Shown one piece after another: positions 11,641 through 20,323 of a DNA stretch of 39,241 nucleotides. A model generated the notes under the pieces. That model made no database searches. It worked only from the letters and a program-made list of their open reading frames with translations, and was not told where the DNA came from. This DNA comes from an uncultured Pseudomonas sp. Its GTDB lineage: Bacteria > Pseudomonadota > Gammaproteobacteria > Pseudomonadales > Pseudomonadaceae. Both the position numbers and the translations under genes were made by a program. The first letter of the stretch is position 1. Each line of letters opens with the position of its first letter. The stretch spans positions 1 through 39,241 of the forward strand of contig NZ_CAMPHN010000026.1 in assembly GCF_946885885.1 (NCBI RefSeq), in the 5' to 3' direction.

Positions 11641-12405
11641 ATGTACAAACTCGAAGTTCAGGACTTGCACAAGCGTTACGGCAGCCACGAAGTGCTCAAG
11701 GGCGTGTCCCTGGCGGCCAAGGCCGGCGATGTGACCAGCATCATCGGCTCCAGCGGTTCGGGCAAAAGCACCTTTCTGCGTTGCATCAACCTGCTGGAAC
11801 AGCCGCACGCCGGCAAAATCCTGCTCAACGGCGAAGAACTCAAGCTGGTGCCGAACAAAGAGGGCGCGCTCAAGGCCGCCGACGCCAAGCAGCTGCAGCG
11901 CATGCGCTCGCGCCTGGCCATGGTGTTCCAGCACTTCAACCTGTGGTCGCACATGAGCGCCCTGGAAAACATCATGGAAGCGCCGGTGCATGTGCTCGGT
12001 ATGGACAAGCAGGAGGCCCGCGACAAAGCCGAGCACTACCTGAACAAGGTCGGCGTCGCGCACCGCAAGGACGCCTACCCGGCGCACATGTCCGGTGGCG
12101 AACAGCAGCGCGTGGCGATCGCCCGCGCCCTGGCCATGGAGCCGGAGGTGATGCTGTTCGACGAGCCGACTTCGGCGCTCGACCCGGAGCTGGTCGGCGA
12201 GGTGCTCAAGGTCATGCAGGACCTGGCCCAGGAAGGCCGCACCATGGTCGTGGTGACCCATGAAATGGGCTTCGCCCGCGAGGTTTCCAACCAGTTGGTG
12301 TTCCTGCACAAGGGCGTGGTGGAGGAGCGCGGCGACCCCCGTGAGGTGTTGGTCAACCCGCAATCCGAGCGGTTGCAGCAATTCCTCTCCGGCAGCCTTA
12401 AATAA
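11641..12405 (+). CDS. aotP: Arginine/ornithine ABC transporter ATPase AotP
   Basis: 254-residue ATP-binding subunit of the polar amino acid class, powering AotQM. Walker A is GSSGSGKST, the signature is [15 protein letters not shown], Walker B is [14 protein letters not shown], and the switch histidine lies in [12 protein letters not shown]. The start is the ATG at 11641; a GTG three codons upstream is in frame but sits in the presumed ribosome site (GAGAGTGG). Short 18-bp gap after aotO. Confidence 0.96.
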   Translation: MYKLEVQDLHKRYGSHEVLKGVSLAAKAGDVTSIIGSSGSGKSTFLRCINLLEQPHAGKILLNGEELKLVPNKEGALKAADAKQLQRMRSRLAMVFQHFNLWSHMSALENIMEAPVHVLGMDKQEARDKAEHYLNKVGVAHRKDAYPAHMSGGEQQRVAIARALAMEPEVMLFDEPTSALDPELVGEVLKVMQDLAQEGRTMVVVTHEMGFAREVSNQLVFLHKGVVEERGDPREVLVNPQSERLQQFLSGSLK

Positions 12406-12443
12406 GCGCCCCCATTACGCCAACAGAGCCTAAACTCACCGCC

Positions 12444-13424
12444 ATGAATGCCCATCGAATCGGCTTCCTGCTTTGGCCCAACACCAAGCCCCTGACCTTG
12501 GCGTTGGCCGAGGAAGCCTTGCTCGTCGCCCAGCGTGTCCACCCCGAAGTGGTCTACGAGCTGTCGTTCCTCCAGGCCGAAGCGCCGGGCGAGGGCGCCT
12601 GGCGTCTGCCGGGCGAGTCCTGGGTGGGCAAGCTCGAGGGTTGCCATAAGCTGTTTCTGATCGCCGACGAACCGCCCGCGGCCATGCCGGCGGCGCTCTC
12701 CGGCGCGCTCAAACAACTGGTGCGTAGCGGTTGTGCGATAGGCGCGGTGTCCGCCGGCGTCTATCCGCTGGCGCAACTCGGCTTGCTCGATGGCTACCGC
12801 GCTTCCGTGCATTGGCGCTGGCAGGACGACTTCAGCGAGCGCTTTCCCAAGGTCATCGCCACCAGCCATCTGTTCGATTGGGATCGCGACCGCATGAGCG
12901 CATGCGGCGGCATGGCCGTGCTCGACCTGCTGCTGGCGTTGTTGTCCCGCGATCACGGCGCCGAACTGGCCGGTGCGGTGTCGGAAGAATTGGTGGTGGA
13001 ACGCATTCGCGAAGGCGGCGAACGTCAGCGCATTCCGTTGCAGAACCGTTTGGGCTCCAGCCATCCGAAGCTGACCCAGGCGGTGTTGCTGATGGAGGCG
13101 AATATCGAGGAGCCGCTGACCACCGACGAAATCGCCCGCCATGTCTGTGTGTCGCGCCGGCAGTTGGAGCGCATCTTCAAGCAATACCTCAACCGTGTGC
13201 CCAGCCAGTACTACCTGGAACTGCGTCTGAACAAGGCGCGCCAGTTGCTGATGCAGACCAGTAAATCGATCATCCAGATCGGCCTGTCCTGCGGCTTCTC
13301 TTCCGGCCCGCATTTCTCCAGCGCCTACCGCAACTTCTTCGGCGCCACCCCGCGCGAAGACCGCAACCAGCGGCGCAGCAACAGTCCCTTCGAACTCACC
13401 TCGACGCCGGCCGAGCGCGACTGA
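12444..13424 (+). CDS. argR: Arginine-responsive regulator ArgR (AraC family)
   Basis: 326-residue regulator with an N-terminal DJ-1/PfpI-like sensor domain (about 1-190, including CAIGAVSAGVYPLAQLGLLDG) and a C-terminal AraC/XylS DNA-binding domain with two helix-turn-helix units (about 215-315, TTDEIARHVCVSRRQLERIF and IIQIGLSCGFSSGPHFSSAY). This is the Pseudomonas ArgR, unrelated to E. coli ArgR, which controls arginine uptake and catabolism. It follows aotP by 38 bp with no strong ribosome site before the ATG. In P. aeruginosa the aru arginine succinyltransferase operon follows; here it does not. Confidence 0.95.
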   Translation: MNAHRIGFLLWPNTKPLTLALAEEALLVAQRVHPEVVYELSFLQAEAPGEGAWRLPGESWVGKLEGCHKLFLIADEPPAAMPAALSGALKQLVRSGCAIGAVSAGVYPLAQLGLLDGYRASVHWRWQDDFSERFPKVIATSHLFDWDRDRMSACGGMAVLDLLLALLSRDHGAELAGAVSEELVVERIREGGERQRIPLQNRLGSSHPKLTQAVLLMEANIEEPLTTDEIARHVCVSRRQLERIFKQYLNRVPSQYYLELRLNKARQLLMQTSKSIIQIGLSCGFSSGPHFSSAYRNFFGATPREDRNQRRSNSPFELTSTPAERD

Positions 13425-13502
13425 CCATCGCGTTTTTCGTATCGGCCATCGTGAGTGCCGTGAAGCATGTCGAGTACAGGTCGCCCGTCTGAGACTATGC
13501 TT

Positions 13503-13517
13503 GAGTCATTCTGACTC
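13503..13517. promoter_or_regulatory. Palindrome before the binding-protein gene
   Basis: GAGTCA-TTC-TGACTC, a perfect 6-3-6 inverted repeat immediately before the GGAG ribosome site at 13519. A TATGCT hexamer (13496-13501) lies directly upstream as a possible -10, which would place the palindrome on the transcription start. Operator or mRNA stem; the cognate factor is unknown. Confidence 0.4.
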
Positions 13518-13530
13518 TGGAGCACGATAG

Positions 13531-14277
13531 GTGTCGGCTATGAGAATTTCACGCCTCTTGCTCGTCCTCGCCTTGGGTCTTGTTACAGCCCCGGTGCTGG
13601 CCGACCCCGTCGTCGCCATCGATAACGCCAACCCCCCGTTTATGTACCAGGAGGCCGGCCAAGCCAAAGGTCTTTACCCGATGCTATTGCGGGCGGTTTT
13701 CCAGCGGGCGGGGATTAGCGTGGAAGTCCGCGCGATGCCCTGGAAGCGCGCCTTGAGGATGGGCGAGAACGGCAGGGTGGGGATTGGCGGCATCTATAAA
13801 ACCGCGGAGCGCCTGGAAGTCTTCGATTATTCCCAGCCGCTCTTCGAAGAGAAGCTGCTGATCTACGTGCGCAAGGGCGCGGCGATCAAGTTCGAGCAAA
13901 TCGGCGACCTGTACGACAAGCGCGTCGGGGTGATTCGCGGCTGGAGCTATACCGCGGCGTTCGACGAGGCGCTCAAGAGCGGCCGTATCCTGGCGAGCCA
14001 GAGCAGTTCGGACGAGGCGAATTTCAGAATGCTCGCTTCCGGCAGACTGGATGCGGTCATCGCCATCGAACTGGCCGGGCAGCGCCTTATCCAGCAGTTG
14101 CAGTTAAACAATGTGCAGGCGCTGGAACTGCCCCTGAGCATCAACCCGACCTACCTGGTATTCGGCAAGAAAGCCCAGCAGCAAGCGCTGTTGCAGCGCT
14201 TCGATCAGAGTCTGCTGGACATGCGCGAGGACGGCTCGCTCGATAAGTTGGTGCGGCAGGCCATCGGCAGCGAATAG
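13531..14277 (+). CDS. Periplasmic amino-acid-type solute-binding protein (orphan)
   Basis: 248-residue SBP_bac_3-like protein with a signal peptide (RISRLLLVLALGLVTAPVLA). The mature region DPVVAIDNANPPFMYQ, the FDYSQPLFEEKLLIYV segment and GRLDAVIAIE follow the polar amino acid-binding fold. No permease or ATPase genes are adjacent, so it either serves an unlinked transporter or has a sensor role. The GTG at 13531 is 8 bp after GGAG; the ATG at 13540 is an equally possible start. A palindrome precedes it and a family F REP follows. The ligand cannot be read from sequence. Confidence 0.85.
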   Translation: MSAMRISRLLLVLALGLVTAPVLADPVVAIDNANPPFMYQEAGQAKGLYPMLLRAVFQRAGISVEVRAMPWKRALRMGENGRVGIGGIYKTAERLEVFDYSQPLFEEKLLIYVRKGAAIKFEQIGDLYDKRVGVIRGWSYTAAFDEALKSGRILASQSSSDEANFRMLASGRLDAVIAIELAGQRLIQQLQLNNVQALELPLSINPTYLVFGKKAQQQALLQRFDQSLLDMREDGSLDKLVRQAIGSE

Positions 14278-14316
14278 CCCACGACTCTTTAAAAAAATAG
14301 TCGGAATATGGGCCAT

Positions 14317-14379
14317 GTAGGAGCCAGCTTGCTGGCGATGCTTTTGATATACCAAGATCGCCAGCAAGCTGGCTCCTAC
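14317..14379. repeat. REP pair, family F, between convergent genes
   Basis: GTAG + GAGCCAGC-TT-GCTGGCGAT on the left, and an inverted copy ending CTAC at 14379, with about 18 bp between. This resembles the well-known P. putida-type REP. The right copy supplies the TAG stop of the CtaG-like gene on the minus strand. As a large stem between convergent genes it may stop transcription both ways. Confidence 0.92.
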
Positions 14380-15203
14380 ACTGTCCTATCGTTATCCGGC
14401 ACGAACGGCCGAGTTATGCGCCGCCAACTGCGGCCCAGCCAACACCAGGCGATCCAAGCGGCGCAGGCCAGGTAAACCAGGCCACCCGGCACCCACATCA
14501 GCAGACCGGCCAGTTGCTGATCGGCGATATCCCGATCCTCTCCATAGAACGAGCTGTTGCCGAAGGTCAGCAGGGCGCCGAGCAGGCCGGTGTGCATCAG
14601 TGTCAGCAGTAATGCCATTAGCGCTTGCGGCACCTGTTGCGGTGGCGCGCGCAGGCAGGCCCACCAGAACAGCCAGGCGCTGAACAGAAAGCTCGCGTGT
14701 TCGAGCATGTGCCACCAGAGGTTCTCCAACGCCAGGATGTACAGGCCGGGCGTATGCCAGGTCCAGATCAGCGCGCCATGCAGCATCGCCAGCGGCAGCG
14801 GATAGCGACCAACCCGCAGCAAACCGCGCCATAGCGGTTGCAATAGCGGCCCGCACAGCGCACGCCATTGCGGCAAGGGCCTGGCCAACGCCCAGAGCGG
14901 GGCGATCGCCAGCATAAACAGCATGTGCTGAAACATATGCCAGCTGGTGCTGGTCTCGGCCCAGTCATCCAGAGGGCCGAATACCGCCAACACGGCAATC
15001 GCCATGGCCAGGTGCAGCCAAAGCGCTTCCCGGCCATGGGGGCGAACCCGCCGTGCACCGAGGCCATACAGCAACCAGGCGGCGCCCAGCAACAGGGCGC
15101 TGAGGATCAGCGGCAGCTGCGGCGTGAGATGGGCATCCAGCAGGCCATGGGCCGCCGCTGGATGGGCCGCCAGCAGCAAAACCAAACCGAGGATCACAGG
15201 CAT
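14376..15203 (-). CDS. CtaG-like caa3 oxidase assembly/membrane protein
   Basis: 275-residue polytopic membrane protein of the caa3-type CtaG family, thought to assist copper-centre assembly of caa3 oxidases. Several helices are visible, with conserved His and Trp residues in STSWHMFQHMLFMLAIAP, ALIWTWHTPGLYILALE and LWWHMLEHASFLF. The start at 15203 (MPVILGLVLLLAAHPAAAHG, a signal-like first helix) overlaps the preceding gene by 10 nt; the much longer open frame upstream is antisense noise inside the neighbouring genes. The stop TAG is part of a family F REP. Last gene of the oxidase operon. Confidence 0.85.
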   Translation of the reverse strand: MPVILGLVLLLAAHPAAAHGLLDAHLTPQLPLILSALLLGAAWLLYGLGARRVRPHGREALWLHLAMAIAVLAVFGPLDDWAETSTSWHMFQHMLFMLAIAPLWALARPLPQWRALCGPLLQPLWRGLLRVGRYPLPLAMLHGALIWTWHTPGLYILALENLWWHMLEHASFLFSAWLFWWACLRAPPQQVPQALMALLLTLMHTGLLGALLTFGNSSFYGEDRDIADQQLAGLLMWVPGGLVYLACAAWIAWCWLGRSWRRITRPFVPDNDRTV

Positions 15204-15547
15204 GGCGGCAGCATCAGTATCGGCAGTGCGACGAACAGCGTGGCCAGCGCGGCCACCACATGAGTACCGGCGGCGAGCCGGGCGACGAAGCGTTCGCGCG
15301 GTTGCCGATGCATGCGCAGGCCGGCGCGCCAGGACCACCTCGCCAATGCGCCGAGCAGTATCAGGGTGACGAGGGCGCTGAACCCGAGCAGGGCATTCAA
15401 CCAGTTCCACTGACCCTGCTGCGGTGCTGGCGGCGCGACCGCGCAGGCCACGGACAAACCGCCGTAAATCAAGACGAACCACAGGCTCCAGATCAGCAGG
15501 CCGAGGGGGATATGCAGCGGGTGGTAGGGCGAGCGTAATCCGTTCAT
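15194..15547 (-). CDS. Small membrane protein of the oxidase operon
   Basis: 117 residues with about three hydrophobic segments (LGLLIWSLWFVLIYGGLSVAC, LNALLGFSALVTLILLGAL, VVAALATLFVALPILML). I do not know a name for the family; position between subunit I/III and CtaG suggests an accessory or subunit IV-like role. Start codon overlaps the stop of the subunit I/III gene (ATGA), and its end overlaps the CtaG-like start by 10 nt, so the four genes are probably translationally coupled. Confidence 0.8.
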   Translation of the reverse strand: MNGLRSPYHPLHIPLGLLIWSLWFVLIYGGLSVACAVAPPAPQQGQWNWLNALLGFSALVTLILLGALARWSWRAGLRMHRQPRERFVARLAAGTHVVAALATLFVALPILMLPPCL

Positions 15548-18072
15548 CCGCCGACTCCCCAAGTAGGTGGGAACAGCACCAGGGCGAAATAACTGCTCCA
15601 GAGCACGCCGAGGTTGTAGTACCAGAGCTGGCCCACCACCACCGGTTCGTAAGGGGCATGGGCGCCGACATAACCGCAGCGCACGCGCCAGGCTTGCAGG
15701 GCGCTGAGCACCGTTGCCAGGGCGCAGTGCAGCAGGTTGTAGATCAGCAGGACGACGATCACCGCATCATGCGCCGTTGCCCGCGCTGCCAGGTCGCTGG
15801 CGAGCAGGGTCCATAGCAGCAGGCCGGATTGCGCCAGACCGACCCCGGCGATCAGCGCCATATGAGCGAACAAGCCGCGCTCGTTGCCCCGGCGTAGGCG
15901 TTTGCCGGTGCGCAGTTGCCAGGCCGCGATCAGGCTCAGCAGCAGGGCGCTGGCCAGCAGCAAGCGATGATCGAACACCGCTTGCTGCGGCACTTGCCAG
16001 TTCGGTGCCACCGTCCATAGGTAGAACCAGCCAAATAGCAGCGCCAGATAGAGCGCGCCGTCGGCCAGCAGGGTCACGCCCATGCCCCATAAACCGGGGC
16101 CGTCGAAAGTGCGCGAGTGCAGCGGTGGTTCACCGGGTTGAGTGCGGGCGTCGGGCGCCGCCAGTGGATGGCTGCCGTTTTCCCAACTCCAGCGCAGCAG
16201 GCTCAGCAGGGTGGCGATGCACGCTGCCGCAGCCAGCCAATACAGCTTTAGCAGCAGGGCGATGCACAGCGCCGCGAGAAACGCCGCGGCGATCAGCGGC
16301 CACCAGCTATTGCCGGGCAAATGGATGATTTCGCGCACCTTGCCGCTCAGCGGATCGCTGCCCCAGGTTTCGCGGCGGCCGTGATCGATCACGGTGAGCG
16401 CATGTTCGCCGCGGGCGATGCTGCGCGGCAGGTCGGGGTCGTCCCATAGTGGATAGCGGCTGCGCACGTCCGGCAGGCTGACGAAGTTGTAGGCATTGGG
16501 CGGCAAACAGGTCGCCCATTCCAGGGTGTCGGCACGCCACGGGTTGACCTGCGCCGGCAGGCCGAAACGGAAATGCAGAAGGATATCCAGGACGATGGTG
16601 GCGATGCCGATGGCCATGATAAAGCTGCCCACCGAAGCGATCAGGTTCGGCAGATCCCAGCCCAGCCCCGACGGATAGCTGTAAATCCTGCGCGGCATGC
16701 CCATCAACCCGGTCCAGTGCATGATCAGAAACGTCAGGTTGAAGCCGATGAACACCAGCCAGAATCCCCAACGGCCCAAGCGCACCGAGGGCATGCGCCC
16801 GGAGAAGTGCGGCAGCCAGTAGTAAATGCCGGCCATCATCGGGAAGAACACGCCGCCGACCAGCACGTAATGCATATGGGCGACTACGAAGTGGGTGTCG
16901 TGCACCTGCCAATCGAACGGCACCAGGGCCAGCATCACGCCGGTCAGGCCGCCGCAGACGAACACGATCAGAAAACCCACCAACCACAGCATCGGTAACT
17001 GGTACACCGGTTTGCCCAGCCACAGGGTCGCCAGCCAGGCGAAGACCTGCACCCCGGTGGGGATCGCCACCAGCATGCTGGCGGCCGAGAAGAACGCCTG
17101 GGCCAGTTGCGGAATGCCCACGGTGAACATGTGGTGCACCCACAGGCCGAAGCTGATGAAACCGGTGGTCAACACCGACAGCACCACCCAGCGGTAGCCC
17201 ACCAGTGGGCGTTGGGCGAAGACCGGCAGCACGGTCGAGACGATCCCCGCGGCGGGCAGGAACAGGATGTACACCTCCGGGTGGCCGAACAACCAGAACA
17301 GGTGTTGCCAGAGCAGCGGATCGCCGCCGCGGGTCACGTCGAAGAACGGCATGCCGGCGGCGCGCTCCAGTTCGAGGAGGATGCTGCCGAGAATCAATGG
17401 CGGAAAACCGACCACGATCATCATCGCCATCGCCAGGATGTACCAGGCGTAGATCGGCATCTGGTGCAGCGCCATGCCCCGGGTCCGCGAGCGCAGGATC
17501 GACACCACCAGTTCGATGCCGGCGCCGACCGCCGAGATTTCCACGAAGGTGATGCCCAGCAGCCAGAAGTCCGAGTTCGGCCCCGGCGTATGGGCGACGC
17601 TGGACAGCGGCGTGTACATGAACCAGCCGGCCTTGGGCGCGAGATCGAGCAACAGACTGGACGCCAGAATCAGACCGCCGAACAGGTAGCAGTAGTAACC
17701 CAGGGCCGACAGCCTGGGGAATACCAGGTCCCGCGCGCCTATCATCTTCGGGATCAGGTAGACCGCCATGCCCTCCATCATCGGCACGGCGAACAGAAAC
17801 ATCATCACGGTGCCATGCATGGTGAACACCTGGTTGTAGACGTCCGCGCTCATAAACGCATGGTTCGGCAGGGCGAGCTGGGTGCGGATCAGCATCGCCA
17901 GCAGCCCGCCGAGCAGAAAAAACGCCGCGCCGGTGTACATGAAACGCAGACCGATGGTGGTGTGGTTGACGATGGTCAGCGCGCGCCAGCCGCGCGGGTT
18001 GCCCCATACCGCATTGAACTGGTCGTGCAACTGGTCCGGATCGGTGGCCGGCGCGTTTTTCCGCTCGCTCAT
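15544..18072 (-). CDS. caa3-type cytochrome c oxidase, subunit I fused to subunit III
   Basis: 842 residues: heme-copper oxidase subunit I (about 1-560) joined to a subunit III-like domain (about 590-842). Metal ligands are intact: H86 (heme a, TMHGTVM), H264, H313 and H314 (CuB), Y268 in GHPEVY (His-Tyr crosslink), H399 (heme a3) and H401 (heme a) in VVAHMHYVL. E266 and D115 of the D-pathway are present. The K-pathway lysine position reads Gln (Q342 in IPTGVQVFAW), and the D-pathway asparagine pair is absent (FPRLSALGYY). It pumps or consumes protons while reducing O2 with electrons from subunit II. Overlaps subunit II by 4 nt (ATGA). Confidence 0.95.
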   Translation of the reverse strand: MSERKNAPATDPDQLHDQFNAVWGNPRGWRALTIVNHTTIGLRFMYTGAAFFLLGGLLAMLIRTQLALPNHAFMSADVYNQVFTMHGTVMMFLFAVPMMEGMAVYLIPKMIGARDLVFPRLSALGYYCYLFGGLILASSLLLDLAPKAGWFMYTPLSSVAHTPGPNSDFWLLGITFVEISAVGAGIELVVSILRSRTRGMALHQMPIYAWYILAMAMMIVVGFPPLILGSILLELERAAGMPFFDVTRGGDPLLWQHLFWLFGHPEVYILFLPAAGIVSTVLPVFAQRPLVGYRWVVLSVLTTGFISFGLWVHHMFTVGIPQLAQAFFSAASMLVAIPTGVQVFAWLATLWLGKPVYQLPMLWLVGFLIVFVCGGLTGVMLALVPFDWQVHDTHFVVAHMHYVLVGGVFFPMMAGIYYWLPHFSGRMPSVRLGRWGFWLVFIGFNLTFLIMHWTGLMGMPRRIYSYPSGLGWDLPNLIASVGSFIMAIGIATIVLDILLHFRFGLPAQVNPWRADTLEWATCLPPNAYNFVSLPDVRSRYPLWDDPDLPRSIARGEHALTVIDHGRRETWGSDPLSGKVREIIHLPGNSWWPLIAAAFLAALCIALLLKLYWLAAAACIATLLSLLRWSWENGSHPLAAPDARTQPGEPPLHSRTFDGPGLWGMGVTLLADGALYLALLFGWFYLWTVAPNWQVPQQAVFDHRLLLASALLLSLIAAWQLRTGKRLRRGNERGLFAHMALIAGVGLAQSGLLLWTLLASDLAARATAHDAVIVVLLIYNLLHCALATVLSALQAWRVRCGYVGAHAPYEPVVVGQLWYYNLGVLWSSYFALVLFPPTWGVGG

Positions 18073-19043
18073 GGTGCGAGGCCCTCGAGCCAGTCGGCGA
18101 TGCGTTGCAGCTGATCGGGGTCGATATCGTCATGCAGCGGCATGCCGTTGCCCGGCTTCAGTCGTTGATGTTCGCGCAGCCAGGTGAGGATGGCGCCAGG
18201 TTCGTTACGCAGCACGCCGCTGCCCAGGGCGGGGCGCGAGCCGAGGTCGGAGAGGTCTGGCGCGCGCTGGCCGTCGCTGACCCCGGCGACGCGATGGCAA
18301 CGACCGCAGTGCGCGGCGAAGGTCTCACCCGCTGGCCCAGGCAGGGCCTCGATGCGCTGCGTTTGGCGGGCCGCCAGCCAGGCGGCGAAATCCGCTTCGC
18401 TATGCGCCTGCACGGACAGAACCATATGACTGTGCTGGCTGCCGCAAAACTCCGAGCACTGGCCGCGATACACGCCGGGCTGGTCGGCCTGTAGGCGGAT
18501 GCGGTTGAGGTGACCGGGGATCATATCGATCTTGCCGCCCAGGCGCGGCACCCAGAACGAGTGGATCACATCGGCGCTGCTGACCTGGATATCCACCGGG
18601 CGCGCGGCGGGAATATGCAGCTGATTGGCGGTGACCACGCCGCTGTCCGGGTAGCGCACCTCCCACCACCATTGATGGCCGACGATCTCGATGCGCAGCG
18701 GCTGTTCGCCGCTCAGCGGCAGCGGCAACATGCGCGAGGCGATGGGCGTGCCGAAAACCAGCAACAGCACGATACTCGCCGTCGGCAGGATAATGCCGCC
18801 GCCGACGATCCAGCGCCGGTGGATGCGCCTGGCCTGCTGCGGGTCGAGTTCGCGCGGTTGGCGGCGCATCGCGTAGATCCACAGCGCGCTCACCACCAGC
18901 AGCACCAGGCTGGCGAACGCGCACATCGCCCACCACAGCAGCGCCACCTCGCGGGCCATCGGCCCGGCCGGGTCGAGCGCCGATTGCGGCCCGCTGCAGG
19001 CGGATAACAACGGAACTGTCAGCAGCAGAACGGTCAACTGCAT
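18069..19043 (-). CDS. caa3-type cytochrome c oxidase subunit II with fused cytochrome c (lipoprotein)
   Basis: 324 residues. A lipobox LSAC with Cys16 predicts a lipid anchor, followed by two helices (about 34-57 and 78-98). The periplasmic CuA domain has H161, C196, E198, C200, H204 and M207. A C-terminal cytochrome c domain has CGRCH at 246-250 and a likely axial Met at 301 (GNGMP). It accepts electrons and passes them via CuA to subunit I. I chose the ATG at 19043 because the lipobox signal begins there, although the frame stays open upstream and no strong ribosome site is seen. First gene of the operon; 42 bp from the divergent DUF2231 gene. Confidence 0.93.
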   Translation of the reverse strand: MQLTVLLLTVPLLSACSGPQSALDPAGPMAREVALLWWAMCAFASLVLLVVSALWIYAMRRQPRELDPQQARRIHRRWIVGGGIILPTASIVLLLVFGTPIASRMLPLPLSGEQPLRIEIVGHQWWWEVRYPDSGVVTANQLHIPAARPVDIQVSSADVIHSFWVPRLGGKIDMIPGHLNRIRLQADQPGVYRGQCSEFCGSQHSHMVLSVQAHSEADFAAWLAARQTQRIEALPGPAGETFAAHCGRCHRVAGVSDGQRAPDLSDLGSRPALGSGVLRNEPGAILTWLREHQRLKPGNGMPLHDDIDPDQLQRIADWLEGLAP

Positions 19044-19085
19044 AGAGAGGCCGTATTTCGCGTGCTGCCGACAGAGGAGGCCCAT

Positions 19086-19547
19086 ATGGTCGACCGCTAC
19101 GAATCCATTATCAGTCGCGCCGCCATTGCCGGGCATCCGCTGCACCCGATGATGATCCACTTCCCGGTGGCGGCGCTGCTCGGCCTGGTGGCCAGCGATC
19201 TGGCCTTCTTGTGGAGTGGCGATCCGTTCTGGTCGCGCGCCAGTTTGTGGTTGGCCGGCGTCGGTTCCCTGGGCGGTTGGCTGGCGAGCCTGGCCGGTTT
19301 GCTGGATCTGCTGATCGTCGAGCGCATCCGCTTGAAAATCACCGCTTGGTGCCATGCGATCATCGCCGTGATGATGCTCTCGCTGGCGACCCTCAACTGG
19401 ACCCTGCGTTACCAGGGGCTGGAGCAGCACATGCAGCTCTGGTGCCTGTATCTCTCGCTGCTCACCGCCGGGCTGATCGCACTGGCCGCCTACCTTGGCG
19501 GGCGCTTGGTCTACGAGCAGGCGGTTGGCGTGGATGTGGATCTCTGA
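19086..19547 (+). CDS. DUF2231-type membrane protein
   Basis: 153 residues with four hydrophobic segments. The N-terminal motif AGHPLHPMMIHFPVAALLG is typical of DUF2231 proteins, a family of unknown function often found near oxidase or cytochrome genes; its conserved histidines could bind heme or metal. Start at 19086 is set by a GAGGAGG ribosome site at 19074-19080. Divergent from the caa3 operon with only 42 bp between starts, so regulation is probably shared. Confidence 0.85.
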   Translation: MVDRYESIISRAAIAGHPLHPMMIHFPVAALLGLVASDLAFLWSGDPFWSRASLWLAGVGSLGGWLASLAGLLDLLIVERIRLKITAWCHAIIAVMMLSLATLNWTLRYQGLEQHMQLWCLYLSLLTAGLIALAAYLGGRLVYEQAVGVDVDL

Positions 19548-19629
19548 ACCCGTCGATTCCGGCTTCGCTTCAATATCGAGACGATGGATAGGCATGGGCC
19601 GCGTTGAGTCCTTGTTCAGAGTCCAGAAT

Positions 19630-20046
19630 TCACAGCGCCGGTTTGGCGAGCACCAACCACAGGCCCATGGCGATCAGCGCGGTGATCAATACGCCGATTA
19701 CCAGACATTCACGGCCGATGGCGCGCTCCGGAAAGCGCTCGATGCGTAGCACCAACACGCCACAAAGGGCATGGCAAAGGACCATGCCGGCCACTGCTGA
19801 AAGTTTGAGAATTAGCCAGGGGGCGAAGACCGCGTCGCGCACGAACAGCAGGGTGCCCGAACCTATCGCCAGCAGCGCCGCGGGTGTCGCCACCAGGGTG
19901 AAGATCATGCGCGTCAGGTGCGCGTGGTCGCGGTAGAACAACGCATCGTTGACCCGTGTGCCCGCGGCTATCAGCGCTGGCAGGTAGAGCAGCGCCCCGC
20001 ACCAGGCGATCAACGCGATGAAGTGAAATAGCTTGAGTAGCGGCAT
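19630..20046 (-). CDS. CopD/HemJ-like small membrane protein
   Basis: 138 residues and four helices. The opening MPLLKLFHFIALIAWCGALL with a His in helix 1 and the later DHAHLTRMIFTLVATP and LKLSAVAGMVLCHALCG segments resemble the CopD / HemJ (UPF0093) superfamily, whose members bind heme or act in protoporphyrinogen oxidation or copper uptake. Which subgroup cannot be settled by eye; the nearby heme a-containing oxidase makes a heme-related role plausible. GGGAG ribosome site upstream. Confidence 0.75.
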   Translation of the reverse strand: MPLLKLFHFIALIAWCGALLYLPALIAAGTRVNDALFYRDHAHLTRMIFTLVATPAALLAIGSGTLLFVRDAVFAPWLILKLSAVAGMVLCHALCGVLVLRIERFPERAIGRECLVIGVLITALIAMGLWLVLAKPAL

Positions 20047-20197
20047 GCCTGCTCCCGTTGCCAGCCGCGGTATGCGTACTTATTAGGTCTGGGTTGTGCC
20101 CTTGTTTTCTTGTGACTACCGAATCGCCGCTGGGGTTCGACCGCCTTTTTGCTGGCATTGGGGTAAGCGAGTGCGTTGCGTAAGGAGGGCGGCGAAT

Positions 20198-20263
20198 GTA
20201 GCCCGGATGCAATCCGGGAGCGGTATTAGCCGTTAGATCTTCCCCGGATTTCATCCGGGCTAC
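20198..20263. repeat. REP pair, family B
   Basis: GTAG + CCCGGAT-GCA-ATCCGGG and an inverted copy ending CTAC, 66 bp in all. Lies in the 277-bp gap between the K+ channel stop and the CopD-like start, in which I see no gene. Confidence 0.92.
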
Positions 20264-20323
20264 AAATCAGCCACCGAGGCGGGCCGGGATTCTAGCGCCC
20301 TGGCATGCTAGCAGGAGCTGATA

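Noticed and set aside
13531..14312. Terminator from CGACT ... AGTCG around the A-run at about 14281-14303
   Set aside because: Only a 5-bp stem around the A-run and no following T-run; the REP just downstream is the better 3'-end candidate.
16307..18133. 608-residue frame overlapping oxidase subunit I
   Set aside because: Arg/Pro/His-rich translation from a shifted frame; subunit I has all its ligands in the other frame.
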